This document shows, piece after piece, positions 10,336 to 18,398 of a stretch of DNA of 23,446 nucleotides. This DNA comes from Verrucomicrobiota bacterium. GTDB lineage: Bacteria; Verrucomicrobiota; Kiritimatiellia; Kiritimatiellales; Tichowtungiaceae. Position 1 is the stretch's first letter, and every line of letters starts with the position of its first letter. The translations under genes were made by a program, and so were the position numbers. Under the pieces are notes generated by a model, which saw only the letters and a list, made by a program, of their open reading frames with translations, had not been told where the DNA came from and searched no databases. Location: NCBI GenBank assembly GCA_020853375.1, contig JADYZA010000033.1, forward strand, positions 1 through 23,446, in the 5' to 3' direction.

Positions 10336-11352
10336 ATGCAGAACCTACCCAAATCTGTAGTTGTGATCATTACTGACAGTCAGTTTGTCATACCCGTTTA
10401 TATCCTCATCCTTTCGCTTAAATTTTTCCAGCCTGCGCAGCGCATTCACATCCTTGGTATTTCACTTTCTGACGACGAGAAAGCTTTTTTTACGCAGTTT
10501 GAAAATGTGTTTGTATTCGATTCGTCTATTCCACGGAGTGACAAGCCGGGGGCCATGCGAATCATTGCCGATATTCTCAAAGGTGAAGCTCTGCTCACGG
10601 CAGAACACTGTGAAGAGCCTTGGATCGCATTGCTCGACGGGGACTGTATAGCAACGGGCGACATTGAACCCTATCTGGCTCCCTCTGAACCTGCGCTTTA
10701 TGCCCGTTCACGCACCGCCGAAGAGGACAACAGGATTTTCCGTTATTATCGCAGCCCCGGCGAATCCACGAATGGCATTCCGGAACGGTTTCTCCGGCGA
10801 TGGAGGGAAGATGTGGGACAAAATACGATTCAAGCGCGTGCCACAACGGTCTTGTCCGGAAATCTTATTCTGCACCGGAAGTATCTGGACTTTGCCCATA
10901 TTTGGCAGGATTACATGGGGAAGGTTCTAGTTTACACCGAACCTTCAAAGACAGATGCCGCTTATTATATGCCCGCCGAGTTTGCGTTGAGTGCATGGTT
11001 GATGTTTGCGAAAAACCCTCCGCCCGTTCGCGAGGTTCTGCTCAACAGCAATCCTTCGGCCTACCTCGCTCATTTAGGGCCAGCTCCAAAATACTGGCGT
11101 TTCTGGACTCTGAAAAAACTCACCTATTTCACCCCGGTGATTCGTATGCTTGACTGGGCGAAAACCCAAGGATATGCAATCCCTGTATTGCCAGCCGCGC
11201 TCAAAAAGCGTAATAAGGTCGGCATTGTAGCGGTTGCTTTTGCGTATGAATTTTTCACCTTTGTGCGCAGAAAGATAAAAGCGAGCTACAAACGGATTGT
11301 GGGAAATTCACCGGATCAGCAGGCACAGCGTTACGGACGGCAGCGGATTTGA
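10336..11352 (+). CDS. Glycosyltransferase, GT8/GT-A-like
   Basis: Protein of 338 residues with a GT-A-type start: hydrophobic strand VVVIITDSQF, a helix (YILILSLKFF) and then the metal-binding DxD-like motif DGD at 101-103 in WIALLDGDCIATGDI. That layout is typical of glycosyltransferases with a nucleotide-diphospho-sugar fold, such as GT8. The C-terminal ~60 residues contain a hydrophobic/aromatic and basic stretch (VAFAYEFFTFVRRKIK) that may contact the membrane. It lies 85 bp after the propeller gene with only a weak Shine-Dalgarno, and 32 bp before the Wzz gene. It likely adds a sugar to the exopolysaccharide repeat unit made by this locus. Donor and acceptor cannot be told. The family call is moderate because only the N-terminal half carries recognisable motifs. 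Confidence 0.7.
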   Translation: MQNLPKSVVVIITDSQFVIPVYILILSLKFFQPAQRIHILGISLSDDEKAFFTQFENVFVFDSSIPRSDKPGAMRIIADILKGEALLTAEHCEEPWIALLDGDCIATGDIEPYLAPSEPALYARSRTAEEDNRIFRYYRSPGESTNGIPERFLRRWREDVGQNTIQARATTVLSGNLILHRKYLDFAHIWQDYMGKVLVYTEPSKTDAAYYMPAEFALSAWLMFAKNPPPVREVLLNSNPSAYLAHLGPAPKYWRFWTLKKLTYFTPVIRMLDWAKTQGYAIPVLPAALKKRNKVGIVAVAFAYEFFTFVRRKIKASYKRIVGNSPDQQAQRYGRQRI

Positions 11353-11384
11353 GTAAATTATAAAGAAACGGCTGGGACGAACCT

Positions 11385-14042
11385 ATGAGAGATAAACCGA
11401 GCGACGATCTTCATTTTAGAAAACCAGCGGATGTCTTGCCTGCAGACGGACAACCTTCAGAACAACCTGAGCCCGAAAAAACACCCCCGGCAGAGACGTC
11501 CCGTTACGTTGAAGAGCCTTCCTATCGCGTCAAAGAGCAGTTCAGCGATCTCACCAACATTCCGCCGACTCTATCCCGCGAAAGCACCCGTCCTTCAAAA
11601 GCCTCCATGCCCGGCGCCGGGCTTTCGGAATCCGCCCGCCCCGGACGCACCATCCGCCGCGAAACATCCTTCCAGGATTTTTTCCGGAATCTGGATATCA
11701 TCAAAATTGTGCGCGGAATGTACCGCCGCTTCTGGATGGTTCTTCTTGCTGCATTTGGAATGTTGATACTTTTCTTGCCGATCGCGCACGGCTTGCGGGG
11801 CGGCGTCAGTTGGTCCGCCGAATCGGTCATTATCTACACCAAACCGACCCAGAAGCAGGTTGATACTCAGGGGTCGTCGTTTCTGATACGTCCGCTTACT
11901 CAGGACACACTGGTCGACATGTTCCTTTCCCCGGCCCACATCGCCAAGCTCGAGGCGGCGACTGGGTTTAAGCCTTTGGCGAAAAATCTTTCATTCGACT
12001 CACAAAGCAAGTCCGATATTGTCACACTGCGGGTCAGTGCCATGCCGAGCGAAAAAGCGGCGGTTGAAGCCGTCAATAAATTGGCGGACATCATCATCTC
12101 TGACAATGCGGCCTATTATCTCCAACTGGCCTCTTCCGCATACGATCAATATAAAACTCAGCGTGAAATCAAAGAACAGAGTTTCAACGAAGCGGTAAAA
12201 GCCGTGGAAGAGTTTCAGCTCAAAAATCAGTTACTCGAGCTGAACACGCAGTATCAGAATTATTTTTCATCCGTCAATGCGGCCTCCGAACGCTCGAGCA
12301 TCGCGCAGGTGGCTCATGAAGGACTGGTTATCCGCATTCAGAACTACGAACAAATGATCAAAGAACTTCCTGAAGAAGTGCTCAACGAGGCACAGGAAGA
12401 TAACCCGCTGAAAGGTCGCATTTCGAACGCAGAAGCCGCTCTGCTCCAAGCCCGTATTCAGTATGCGAGCGACAATCCGAAAATTCTTCGACAGGAGCGT
12501 GAGCTTGAAGAATTACGCAAACTGCTACAGAGCGGGACGTTTAATGAGACTCGCGAACGTACTTATGTGAAGAATCCTCTTAAAGGGCAGCTCGAAGGAG
12601 AATTGCTCAAATTGCGTTCTGAAGAAAGTGTTGCGGCTCAACAGGTGTCTGCGCTGAAAAAAGACCTCGCCGCACTTCAGGCGAAATTTCAGGATCTGCC
12701 GCGGTTGGAGAAAGAATACGCGGCGCTACTCGAAAAACGCTCCCAGACCGATATTGCTCTAAAATCGCTTAAAGCCAGTGAGGAATCAGCTCGGCTCACA
12801 ACACAAGCCAGTCTTTCAGACTTCAAGCTGATTAGTCCCGCTATCGTCGCCAAACCCACGGCGGCTTCCTTGCTCGGCAAAGTGATTCCGATTGTAGGAT
12901 TTATTCTCGGTTTCTTCGGCGGACTGATTCTAGTGATCATTATCGAACTGCTTGACGCTAAAATCCGTACACAGCAACAGCTTTCAAATGCTTATGACGC
13001 ACCTTGCCTAGCTTCCATTATCGAAATTCCGCGCTTGGAAAGCTACGACACATACCACCTGCTTCTGCCTTCTTTGCGTGAAATTTCGGAACGCTTAAAT
13101 GTTGTTCTTCAAGGGCACCGAGCCAAAGTAATCGGCTTTTTCAGTTCGCTTAACGGTGAGGGCAAGAGCGTCCTTTCATTCAATCTGGCACGCTACTACC
13201 GTTCCCTGAACGTCAAGGTGTTGTTTGTTGGTTTCGACACATTGCCGAACCCGTGCCTGCCTGGCATAACCGAAGCGGGCTGGCCGCAGCTCGGCATCGA
13301 AGATTATCTGTCCGGCAAGGCCGAGCTGACGGATATGGTCACCAACGTGAACGGCGTAGATGTAATCCGTGTTCAGGAACTACGAGGCGACCTGCTTGAT
13401 CTGGCGAAAGGTTCAGCCATGCCGCGCTTGTGGGATTTATTGCGACAGAACTACGACCTTATCATTACCGAATCGCCAGCAGTTTTGGATCATCCACTGT
13501 CTGGAACGATCGCCGGATTCCTAGACGAAATTATTTATGTACTCGCTTCATCCGTCAGTGACCGCCGCCTTGTAGATGCCGGGCTTGAGTTCCTTGAAGA
13601 TCGAGGTCTGGCGCCGCGCGCGCTGATTTTCAACCGGGTTGACCCGTACTATCTCGAAGATGTTCGCCAACAGCGAATCATTCGTAATTTGGCCGAACCT
13701 CGGAATCCGATGGCAGACCTTCTCGACAGGCTTCAGCCGTTGGCTGACAGGATCGTCAAACTTCCTTTGCTGGCTGGTTGGATTGCCCGTCTGAAATCTA
13801 AAGATCAACAGCCTGATATCGAAGAGCCAGATGAGTCGTTATCCTCAGAGATGCCGTTGGGCGACGATGCCGGATTTTCGGAAGATGAAGACCTTCCGGA
13901 ACTTATCGGTGATGAAGATATCGGTATTGATGTGCTGGAAGGGGACGAAGCTCAGCCTGAATCCAAAGAAAACTCGGATGAGGTTTCGTTCAAAGACTGG
14001 CTCGGAGAACCGGACAAGGAATCTGACGACGATGAGAAATAA
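11385..14042 (+). CDS. Polysaccharide chain-length determinant (Wzz/PCP-2a) with degenerate BY-kinase-like domain
   Basis: Inner-membrane polysaccharide co-polymerase of 885 residues. Order: a Pro/Ser-rich disordered cytoplasmic N-terminus (~1-95), TM1 (~117-136), a Wzz periplasmic region, long coiled-coil segments (~255-470), a Pro-containing segment before TM2 (~499-522), then a P-loop domain (~575-790) and a very acidic tail (~810-885). Walker A is present (SSLNGEGKS, ~587-595). The second Walker motif reads LFVGFD (613-618), where BY-kinases have DxD, and the Walker B position reads LIITESP (692-698) instead of IIDTPP. The tail has no tyrosine cluster. So the domain is related to bacterial tyrosine kinases (CpsD/Wzc) but probably does not autophosphorylate in the usual way. 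It regulates chain length and partners the downstream Wza proteins. Its stop overlaps the next gene by 11 bp. Confidence 0.92.
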   Translation: MRDKPSDDLHFRKPADVLPADGQPSEQPEPEKTPPAETSRYVEEPSYRVKEQFSDLTNIPPTLSRESTRPSKASMPGAGLSESARPGRTIRRETSFQDFFRNLDIIKIVRGMYRRFWMVLLAAFGMLILFLPIAHGLRGGVSWSAESVIIYTKPTQKQVDTQGSSFLIRPLTQDTLVDMFLSPAHIAKLEAATGFKPLAKNLSFDSQSKSDIVTLRVSAMPSEKAAVEAVNKLADIIISDNAAYYLQLASSAYDQYKTQREIKEQSFNEAVKAVEEFQLKNQLLELNTQYQNYFSSVNAASERSSIAQVAHEGLVIRIQNYEQMIKELPEEVLNEAQEDNPLKGRISNAEAALLQARIQYASDNPKILRQERELEELRKLLQSGTFNETRERTYVKNPLKGQLEGELLKLRSEESVAAQQVSALKKDLAALQAKFQDLPRLEKEYAALLEKRSQTDIALKSLKASEESARLTTQASLSDFKLISPAIVAKPTAASLLGKVIPIVGFILGFFGGLILVIIIELLDAKIRTQQQLSNAYDAPCLASIIEIPRLESYDTYHLLLPSLREISERLNVVLQGHRAKVIGFFSSLNGEGKSVLSFNLARYYRSLNVKVLFVGFDTLPNPCLPGITEAGWPQLGIEDYLSGKAELTDMVTNVNGVDVIRVQELRGDLLDLAKGSAMPRLWDLLRQNYDLIITESPAVLDHPLSGTIAGFLDEIIYVLASSVSDRRLVDAGLEFLEDRGLAPRALIFNRVDPYYLEDVRQQRIIRNLAEPRNPMADLLDRLQPLADRIVKLPLLAGWIARLKSKDQQPDIEEPDESLSSEMPLGDDAGFSEDEDLPELIGDEDIGIDVLEGDEAQPESKENSDEVSFKDWLGEPDKESDDDEK

Positions 14043-15084
14043 GATTTTTCTTGCGACAATCCTGCTGTTGGCTGGGGTGGTTCAGTCTCAGGACGTGAGT
14101 TCTGTAAGTTCGAATTCGACCGATCAGCTAACGGCGACCCAGAGGCGATCAAAGTTTCCCCCGGAATATTTTGTTCCGCACACGATTGAAGACCGCCGAC
14201 TTCAGGTTGGCGATGAAGTGGAAATCAGTGTGTTTGGACAACGCGATACCATTGCGGAAAATGTTCCGGTGGCTCCCGATGGTAAGTTGTACTATCGGTT
14301 TCTTCCCGGCATCCAGGCGGAAGGCCGCCCGGCGAAAGAAATCGCTTTGGAAATGGAATCGAAACTCGGCAAGCTCTTCAATAATCCGGAAGTATCCATT
14401 ATCCCGACAAAATTCATATCCAACCGGTTTTCTATCTTTGGAAAAGTTGAAAACGGCGGAATTTACCCGCTGGATACTCCGACCACCATCCGTCAGGCCA
14501 TCGCCAAAGCGCAGGGAATCGCTCTTGGAAAATATCACGACAGCTGGATTCCAATTCACAACTACAAGGACAGCTGGTTGATTCGCGACGGAGAAAAAAT
14601 TCCGGTCAATTTTGAATCTCTGATGACAAAAGATGATTTTTCAGAGGATATCTACGTTCGTCCTGGCGACATTATCTACATCGCCTCAGCGCTGGGTCGT
14701 GAAGTTTATCTGATGGGGGAGGTCAATCAGCAGCAGTCTCAACCCTTTACTTCAGGTTTGACTCTGACGCAGCTGATCTCTGGTCTCGATGCAGGTGCTG
14801 GTGGTTACAAACAAGATACTGCGGATATCAAACGGGTGGTTATTTTGCGCGATGCCATGAACAATCCAAAGGTTTTCAAGGTCAACCTAGAAGCCATCCT
14901 GAAGGGCAAGGAGCACAATGTTTTTCTCGAGGCTGGGGACATCGTGTTTGTTCCCGAAAAATCATTCCTCTTCACCCGCAATCTGGTAAAAGCCATGATG
15001 CGAACCTTCGTTACAACCTTTGCCGGTGAATTTGCCAGCGACATCAATAAAAAATATCTCTTCCCGTCGGGAACGACACCATGA
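14032..15084 (+). CDS. Polysaccharide export protein, Wza-like (non-lipoprotein paralogue)
   Basis: Secreted export protein of 350 residues. A signal peptide (~1-20, MRNKIFLATILLLAGVVQSQ) lacks a lipobox Cys. The Poly_export domain follows (~50-135; YFVPHTIEDRRLQVGDEVEISVFGQ), then two SLBB-like beta-grasp segments (around FSIFGKVENGGIYPL and REVYLMGEVNQQQSQPF), each ending in a GDIIY/GDIVF signature. The frame is open upstream to 13831, but only the ATG at 14032 gives a signal peptide; it overlaps the Wzz gene by 11 bp, with AGGAA as Shine-Dalgarno. It aligns along its length with the next gene, including the C-terminal amphipathic stretch, so the pair is a tandem duplication. It likely forms or lines the periplasmic/outer-membrane export channel. 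Confidence 0.93.
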   Translation: MRNKIFLATILLLAGVVQSQDVSSVSSNSTDQLTATQRRSKFPPEYFVPHTIEDRRLQVGDEVEISVFGQRDTIAENVPVAPDGKLYYRFLPGIQAEGRPAKEIALEMESKLGKLFNNPEVSIIPTKFISNRFSIFGKVENGGIYPLDTPTTIRQAIAKAQGIALGKYHDSWIPIHNYKDSWLIRDGEKIPVNFESLMTKDDFSEDIYVRPGDIIYIASALGREVYLMGEVNQQQSQPFTSGLTLTQLISGLDAGAGGYKQDTADIKRVVILRDAMNNPKVFKVNLEAILKGKEHNVFLEAGDIVFVPEKSFLFTRNLVKAMMRTFVTTFAGEFASDINKKYLFPSGTTP

Positions 15085-16250
15085 AAAAAATCCCCTTCGT
15101 TGTAATCCCAGCTCTTTTGTTTACGCTTCTTGCTTTGACAGGTTGCACAACCTTGCGTGATAAACCGAAAATCAGTAGCAATGATGAACTTCTTCCAGCC
15201 GAAGTTCTCGAACTGCCGAACGTCGGGGACTTGACACTGAAAGAAATGGAAACTGGGGTATGGATTCAGATGGATCCGGATTCGGTCAGTGATATTTCGC
15301 TGCTGACCAAACCCAAAGACGGCCCGTACCGCCTTGGAGTTGGAGACCAACTCGAAATCACTCTTTATGGTGAGGGTGATGCTGAAACCCGCCGTGTTCT
15401 GCTGATAGACCCCGCGGGCAACATCACCTACATGCTGCTTGGAACCATTCCTGCGGCAGGTCGCACAGTTGATGAGCTCACAGCGGATATGCGGGCACGC
15501 ATTCGTGCCAAGCTGAACTACGTCATTCTGAACATCGGTCCGGTCAAACTTGGCAGTCAGACCTTCACGGTTCTCGGACAACTCAATAAACCTCAGGTTT
15601 ATCCTCTGCAGGGCCGCACTTACCTGCTTGATGCCATTGCCATGGCTGGCGGACCGAAGGTTGGCGTCATTCGGGATGTCAGCGCCGACATTCACGACTA
15701 TGCTCACGCCACGCTTGTCCGTGGAGGGGAAGTGATTCCCGTCGATTTTGAACGACTCGTTAACAAGGCGGATGCCTCTCAGAATATTGAAGTTCTTGCT
15801 GGCGACATCATCACGATTCCATCTGCGTTGGAGCGGAAAATCTATGCGCTCGGTTCCTTCAATAATCCCCAAGGCGTACAATTTGCCTCTTCTCAGACAT
15901 CCCTTATGAATGTTCTTGTGCAGGCGGGCGGCATCAATACCGCTGTTGGCGACGGACATGTTCTCATCATCCGAGGAAACACGGCCAACCCCAAAGTTAT
16001 GCTGATGGATATGTCGCAGTTCGACACGAAAAAGGCGCGTGTTTTTAAGATTCTGGGCGGGCGCTCCATGGATATCACCCTGCAGGCTGGCGACATTGTT
16101 TACGCTGTGCCGAAAAAATTCGGATTCTTTCGGGACGTTCTCAAGCAGGCGATTACAACCTTTGGAACCACGCTTTCCGGCGACGTAGCCAGAGAGGTCT
16201 GGCAGCAGAAGATCGACCCGTTCAACTTCGGGAAAAACCGTCCGCTCTAA
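15081..16250 (+). CDS. Polysaccharide export outer-membrane lipoprotein, Wza-like
   Basis: Outer-membrane export lipoprotein of 389 residues. The type II signal peptide ends in the lipobox LTGC (Cys22), so the mature protein is lipid-anchored. The Poly_export domain (~90-175; PYRLGVGDQLEITLYGEGD) is followed by SLBB segments around FTVLGQLNKPQVYPLQ and KIYALGSFNNPQGVQF, each closed by a GDIIT/GDIVY turn. The C-terminal FFRDVLKQAITTFGTT parallels FTRNLVKAMMRTFVTT in the preceding protein. It overlaps that gene by 4 bp (ATGA). It is the last gene of the polysaccharide locus; its TAA lies one base from the stop of the convergent uridine kinase gene. With the Wzz-like protein it would form the trans-envelope export route. 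Confidence 0.95.
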   Translation: MKKIPFVVIPALLFTLLALTGCTTLRDKPKISSNDELLPAEVLELPNVGDLTLKEMETGVWIQMDPDSVSDISLLTKPKDGPYRLGVGDQLEITLYGEGDAETRRVLLIDPAGNITYMLLGTIPAAGRTVDELTADMRARIRAKLNYVILNIGPVKLGSQTFTVLGQLNKPQVYPLQGRTYLLDAIAMAGGPKVGVIRDVSADIHDYAHATLVRGGEVIPVDFERLVNKADASQNIEVLAGDIITIPSALERKIYALGSFNNPQGVQFASSQTSLMNVLVQAGGINTAVGDGHVLIIRGNTANPKVMLMDMSQFDTKKARVFKILGGRSMDITLQAGDIVYAVPKKFGFFRDVLKQAITTFGTTLSGDVAREVWQQKIDPFNFGKNRPL

Positions 16251-16251
16251 G

Positions 16252-16866
16252 CTAATCTCGGTTGATGACGGATCGTAGAATTTTCGCCGTCTGTTCCGCC
16301 CGTTCCGGTGATCCGAGCTCGGCGGGGATCAGGAGAACGTCGGCGAAGGAGCGGGTTGGCTCAACATAGCGGTGGTACATCGGCTCAACCTGCTCCATCC
16401 AGCGTTTCCGGATTTCCAACTCGGTGCGGCCCCGTTCCGCGGTATCGCGGTCAACTCGGCGCTCAAGGCAGGTTCCCAGCGGAAGATCGACAAAAATTTT
16501 CAGGTCAAACACGTCGCGTAGATTTTTATTGGCGAACAAAAAAAGCCCTTCGACGATAATCAACGGAGCTGGTTTCAGCGTCACGGTGTCGGGGGCGCGT
16601 TTGTGCGTGGAAAAAATATAACGTGGAACTTCGACCCTTTCACCGCGCTTTAAGGCCGCGAGATCGCGGGCCAAATGGTCCAGATCAATCACTGCTGGAT
16701 CGTCGAAGTTCCAATCTTTGGAATCCACGTTATCAGGCAGGCTGATGTAGTAATTGTCTTGCGACATCAGGCTGGCGTTGCCAGACCGCTTCGCCAATTC
16801 CTTTGCGACCGTGGTTTTTCCAGATCCCGATGCGCCGACAATTCCAATGATGCGCGGTAGTTTCAT
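16252..16866 (-). CDS. udk: Uridine kinase
   Basis: Cytosolic P-loop kinase of 204 residues phosphorylating uridine/cytidine to UMP/CMP in pyrimidine salvage. Walker A is GASGSGKT (11-18). SQDNYY, the catalytic-type Asp region NFDDPAVIDLDHL, and PRYIFSTHKR all match uridine kinase, as do VEGLFLF and RRVDRDTAERGR in the lid. The length is a little under the typical 205-215. It is the last gene of the phospholipid operon, overlapping the preceding gene by 4 bp (ATGA). CMP/CTP supply for CDP-diacylglycerol could be a functional link, but that is inference. The phosphoribulokinase family shares the fold, but the substrate-site motifs favour uridine kinase. Confidence 0.92.
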   Translation of the reverse strand: MKLPRIIGIVGASGSGKTTVAKELAKRSGNASLMSQDNYYISLPDNVDSKDWNFDDPAVIDLDHLARDLAALKRGERVEVPRYIFSTHKRAPDTVTLKPAPLIIVEGLFLFANKNLRDVFDLKIFVDLPLGTCLERRVDRDTAERGRTELEIRKRWMEQVEPMYHRYVEPTRSFADVLLIPAELGSPERAEQTAKILRSVINRD

Positions 16867-17555
16867 TTTGAATGCTCGGAGGGGTTTGGTTGGGTGCTGA
16901 GCGGACAGAATTCAATCCAGTCCAGCTGGGCTTCGCTGTGGGAGTCTGTGTACTGACTGTTGCAGGATATGCCGATGCCGATTTTTTCAGGAATTTCTCC
17001 AAAGGCTTTTTTAAAATCGGCGGCAACATTCCGTTCTTCGATAAAAAAAGTTTCTCCGTCGGCATGGCATTCGTTGCGAACCGTAAACCATTTGACGGCA
17101 AACAGGTTGGCGTATTGCACGGTTCCTTCTGAGCCAATCGGAGTCTGTGTTTCCCAGCGATAGGCGATCGACTGCTGCTTAAGCCGGGTTCCGGAGCTGA
17201 TATACAGTCCAATGACTTGATCGTCTTTGTCCGGATTGCGGCCATCGGCACCGTGCGGCAGTACTGTGGCACGCCAGCGCCAGCGAACGATGGGCGTTTT
17301 TTTTAAGTCCACGGCCAGCGGGAAGTCGGAGAGTAGCGATGCACTGGCCTTGGCTGAGCTTGCCGAGAGCCAGCGGTGTTCTGGGTTTGCAGGATCATCC
17401 TGAATTTCGAAAACCGAGGCTTTAGTGAAGGGTTTGTTTTTTACGGTCCAATCTGTGGGGATTGTGTGAAAAGTGATTCGCTGAGCGCTGGCCGTGACAG
17501 CCAGAAAGCAGGACAGTATAAATCCAAGGATTGGAAAACTTTTGAAGGTTCCCAT
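16863..17555 (-). CDS. Secreted DUF3047-family protein
   Basis: Protein of 230 residues with a signal peptide (~1-24, ending TASAQ) and thus periplasmic. The body carries features I associate with DUF3047: WRWRATVLPHGADGRNPDKDDQ, GLYISSG, and a final beta-sandwich stretch (IGIGISCNSQYTDSHSEAQLDWIEF). No enzymatic motif is visible; the fold is probably a carbohydrate-binding-like jelly roll. It starts 9 bp after pssA and overlaps udk by 4 bp, so it is cotranscribed with phospholipid genes. Its function is unknown. Confidence 0.8.
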   Translation of the reverse strand: MGTFKSFPILGFILSCFLAVTASAQRITFHTIPTDWTVKNKPFTKASVFEIQDDPANPEHRWLSASSAKASASLLSDFPLAVDLKKTPIVRWRWRATVLPHGADGRNPDKDDQVIGLYISSGTRLKQQSIAYRWETQTPIGSEGTVQYANLFAVKWFTVRNECHADGETFFIEERNVAADFKKAFGEIPEKIGIGISCNSQYTDSHSEAQLDWIEFCPLSTQPNPSEHSK

Positions 17556-17564
17556 GGTTCCGAC

Positions 17565-18389
17565 CTATGTGCGGCGTTTTGGTTTTCTGCCGAACGGAAA
17601 GAACAGGAAGGCCAGCGCAGGGCGCCCAGCCCGCTTCCTCACCAGCAGTTCGGCCAGAGGAGCGATCAGGAAGTAGATGTAGGCCCAGATAACCATGGCC
17701 GTTATACCGAACATCACAATCGAGCCGAATACCACGCAGATAAACACAAAGCTGAGCACGCGAGGCTCACCGGAGACGCAACGGCGCACATGCGGATAGG
17801 GGACGTCGCTGACCATCAGCAGGCCAGTGAGAAAGGCATACCCAAGCAAAAAGGAGAAGAGAAGATGCGGGCCAAGGTTTAGTTTTGGCAGGAAGAGTCC
17901 GGCGCTGTAAATCATGCTGGCGGCGGCCGGCGACGGAAGACCCAGAAAGCACCCGTCGTCTTTCTTTGTGCTGCTTGTCAGCAAGGTGTTATACCGTGCG
18001 AGCCGCCAGAGGGTGCATCCGAGATAAAACAGGGAAACGCTCCAGATCAGCAACGTTGCGACCAGTGAGGTTGCCGGGCAGTTCCGTTTGATGAAAACAA
18101 AAACAGTAACCGCCGGAGCCACGCCGAAGGAAATTGCGTCGGCCAGCGAATCCAAATTGGCTCCGTGCAGGCTTTTTGCGTTTAGCAACCGTGCGGATAA
18201 CCCGTCGAGTGTGTCAAATACCATAGCTCCGAGCAGAAGCCAGATACAGGCCTCGGGAAGCGCTTCGCCTCGCGCATAGCTGGCGATCGCATAGACGATC
18301 GACGCGAAGCCGCAGAAGGCATTACACAGTGTAAGCAGGCTCGGAACCGGATTAAACCGCCGTGTTTCAGAAATAGGTTCGTCTATCAT
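17565..18389 (-). CDS. pssA: CDP-diacylglycerol--serine O-phosphatidyltransferase
   Basis: Integral membrane enzyme condensing CDP-diacylglycerol with L-serine to phosphatidylserine. The complete CDP-alcohol phosphatidyltransferase motif D-x2-D-G-x2-A-R-x8-G-x3-D-x3-D is present at D59, D62-G63, A66-R67, G76, D80 and D84. Six or so hydrophobic segments follow, and the C-terminus is basic (VRKRAGRPALAFLFFPFGRKPKRR). The 274 residues fit the Bacillus-type (PssA, not PLD-type) family. It starts 9 bp after psd with a weak Shine-Dalgarno, suggesting coupling, and with psd forms the two-step route to phosphatidylethanolamine. Confidence 0.95.
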   Translation of the reverse strand: MIDEPISETRRFNPVPSLLTLCNAFCGFASIVYAIASYARGEALPEACIWLLLGAMVFDTLDGLSARLLNAKSLHGANLDSLADAISFGVAPAVTVFVFIKRNCPATSLVATLLIWSVSLFYLGCTLWRLARYNTLLTSSTKKDDGCFLGLPSPAAASMIYSAGLFLPKLNLGPHLLFSFLLGYAFLTGLLMVSDVPYPHVRRCVSGEPRVLSFVFICVVFGSIVMFGITAMVIWAYIYFLIAPLAELLVRKRAGRPALAFLFFPFGRKPKRRT

Positions 18390-18398
18390 AAGGTTGAA

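Noticed and set aside
10251..10375. In-frame continuation after the propeller gene's TAA (41 codons open, protein-like)
   Set aside because: Such an open stretch is quite likely by chance, overlaps the next gene's start, and the propeller already ends where its family domain normally does.
14805..15959. Minus-strand open frame (384 codons) antisense to both Wza-like genes
   Set aside because: It spans the junction of two real genes in the opposite strand, has no recognisable domain, and looks like a codon-bias shadow.
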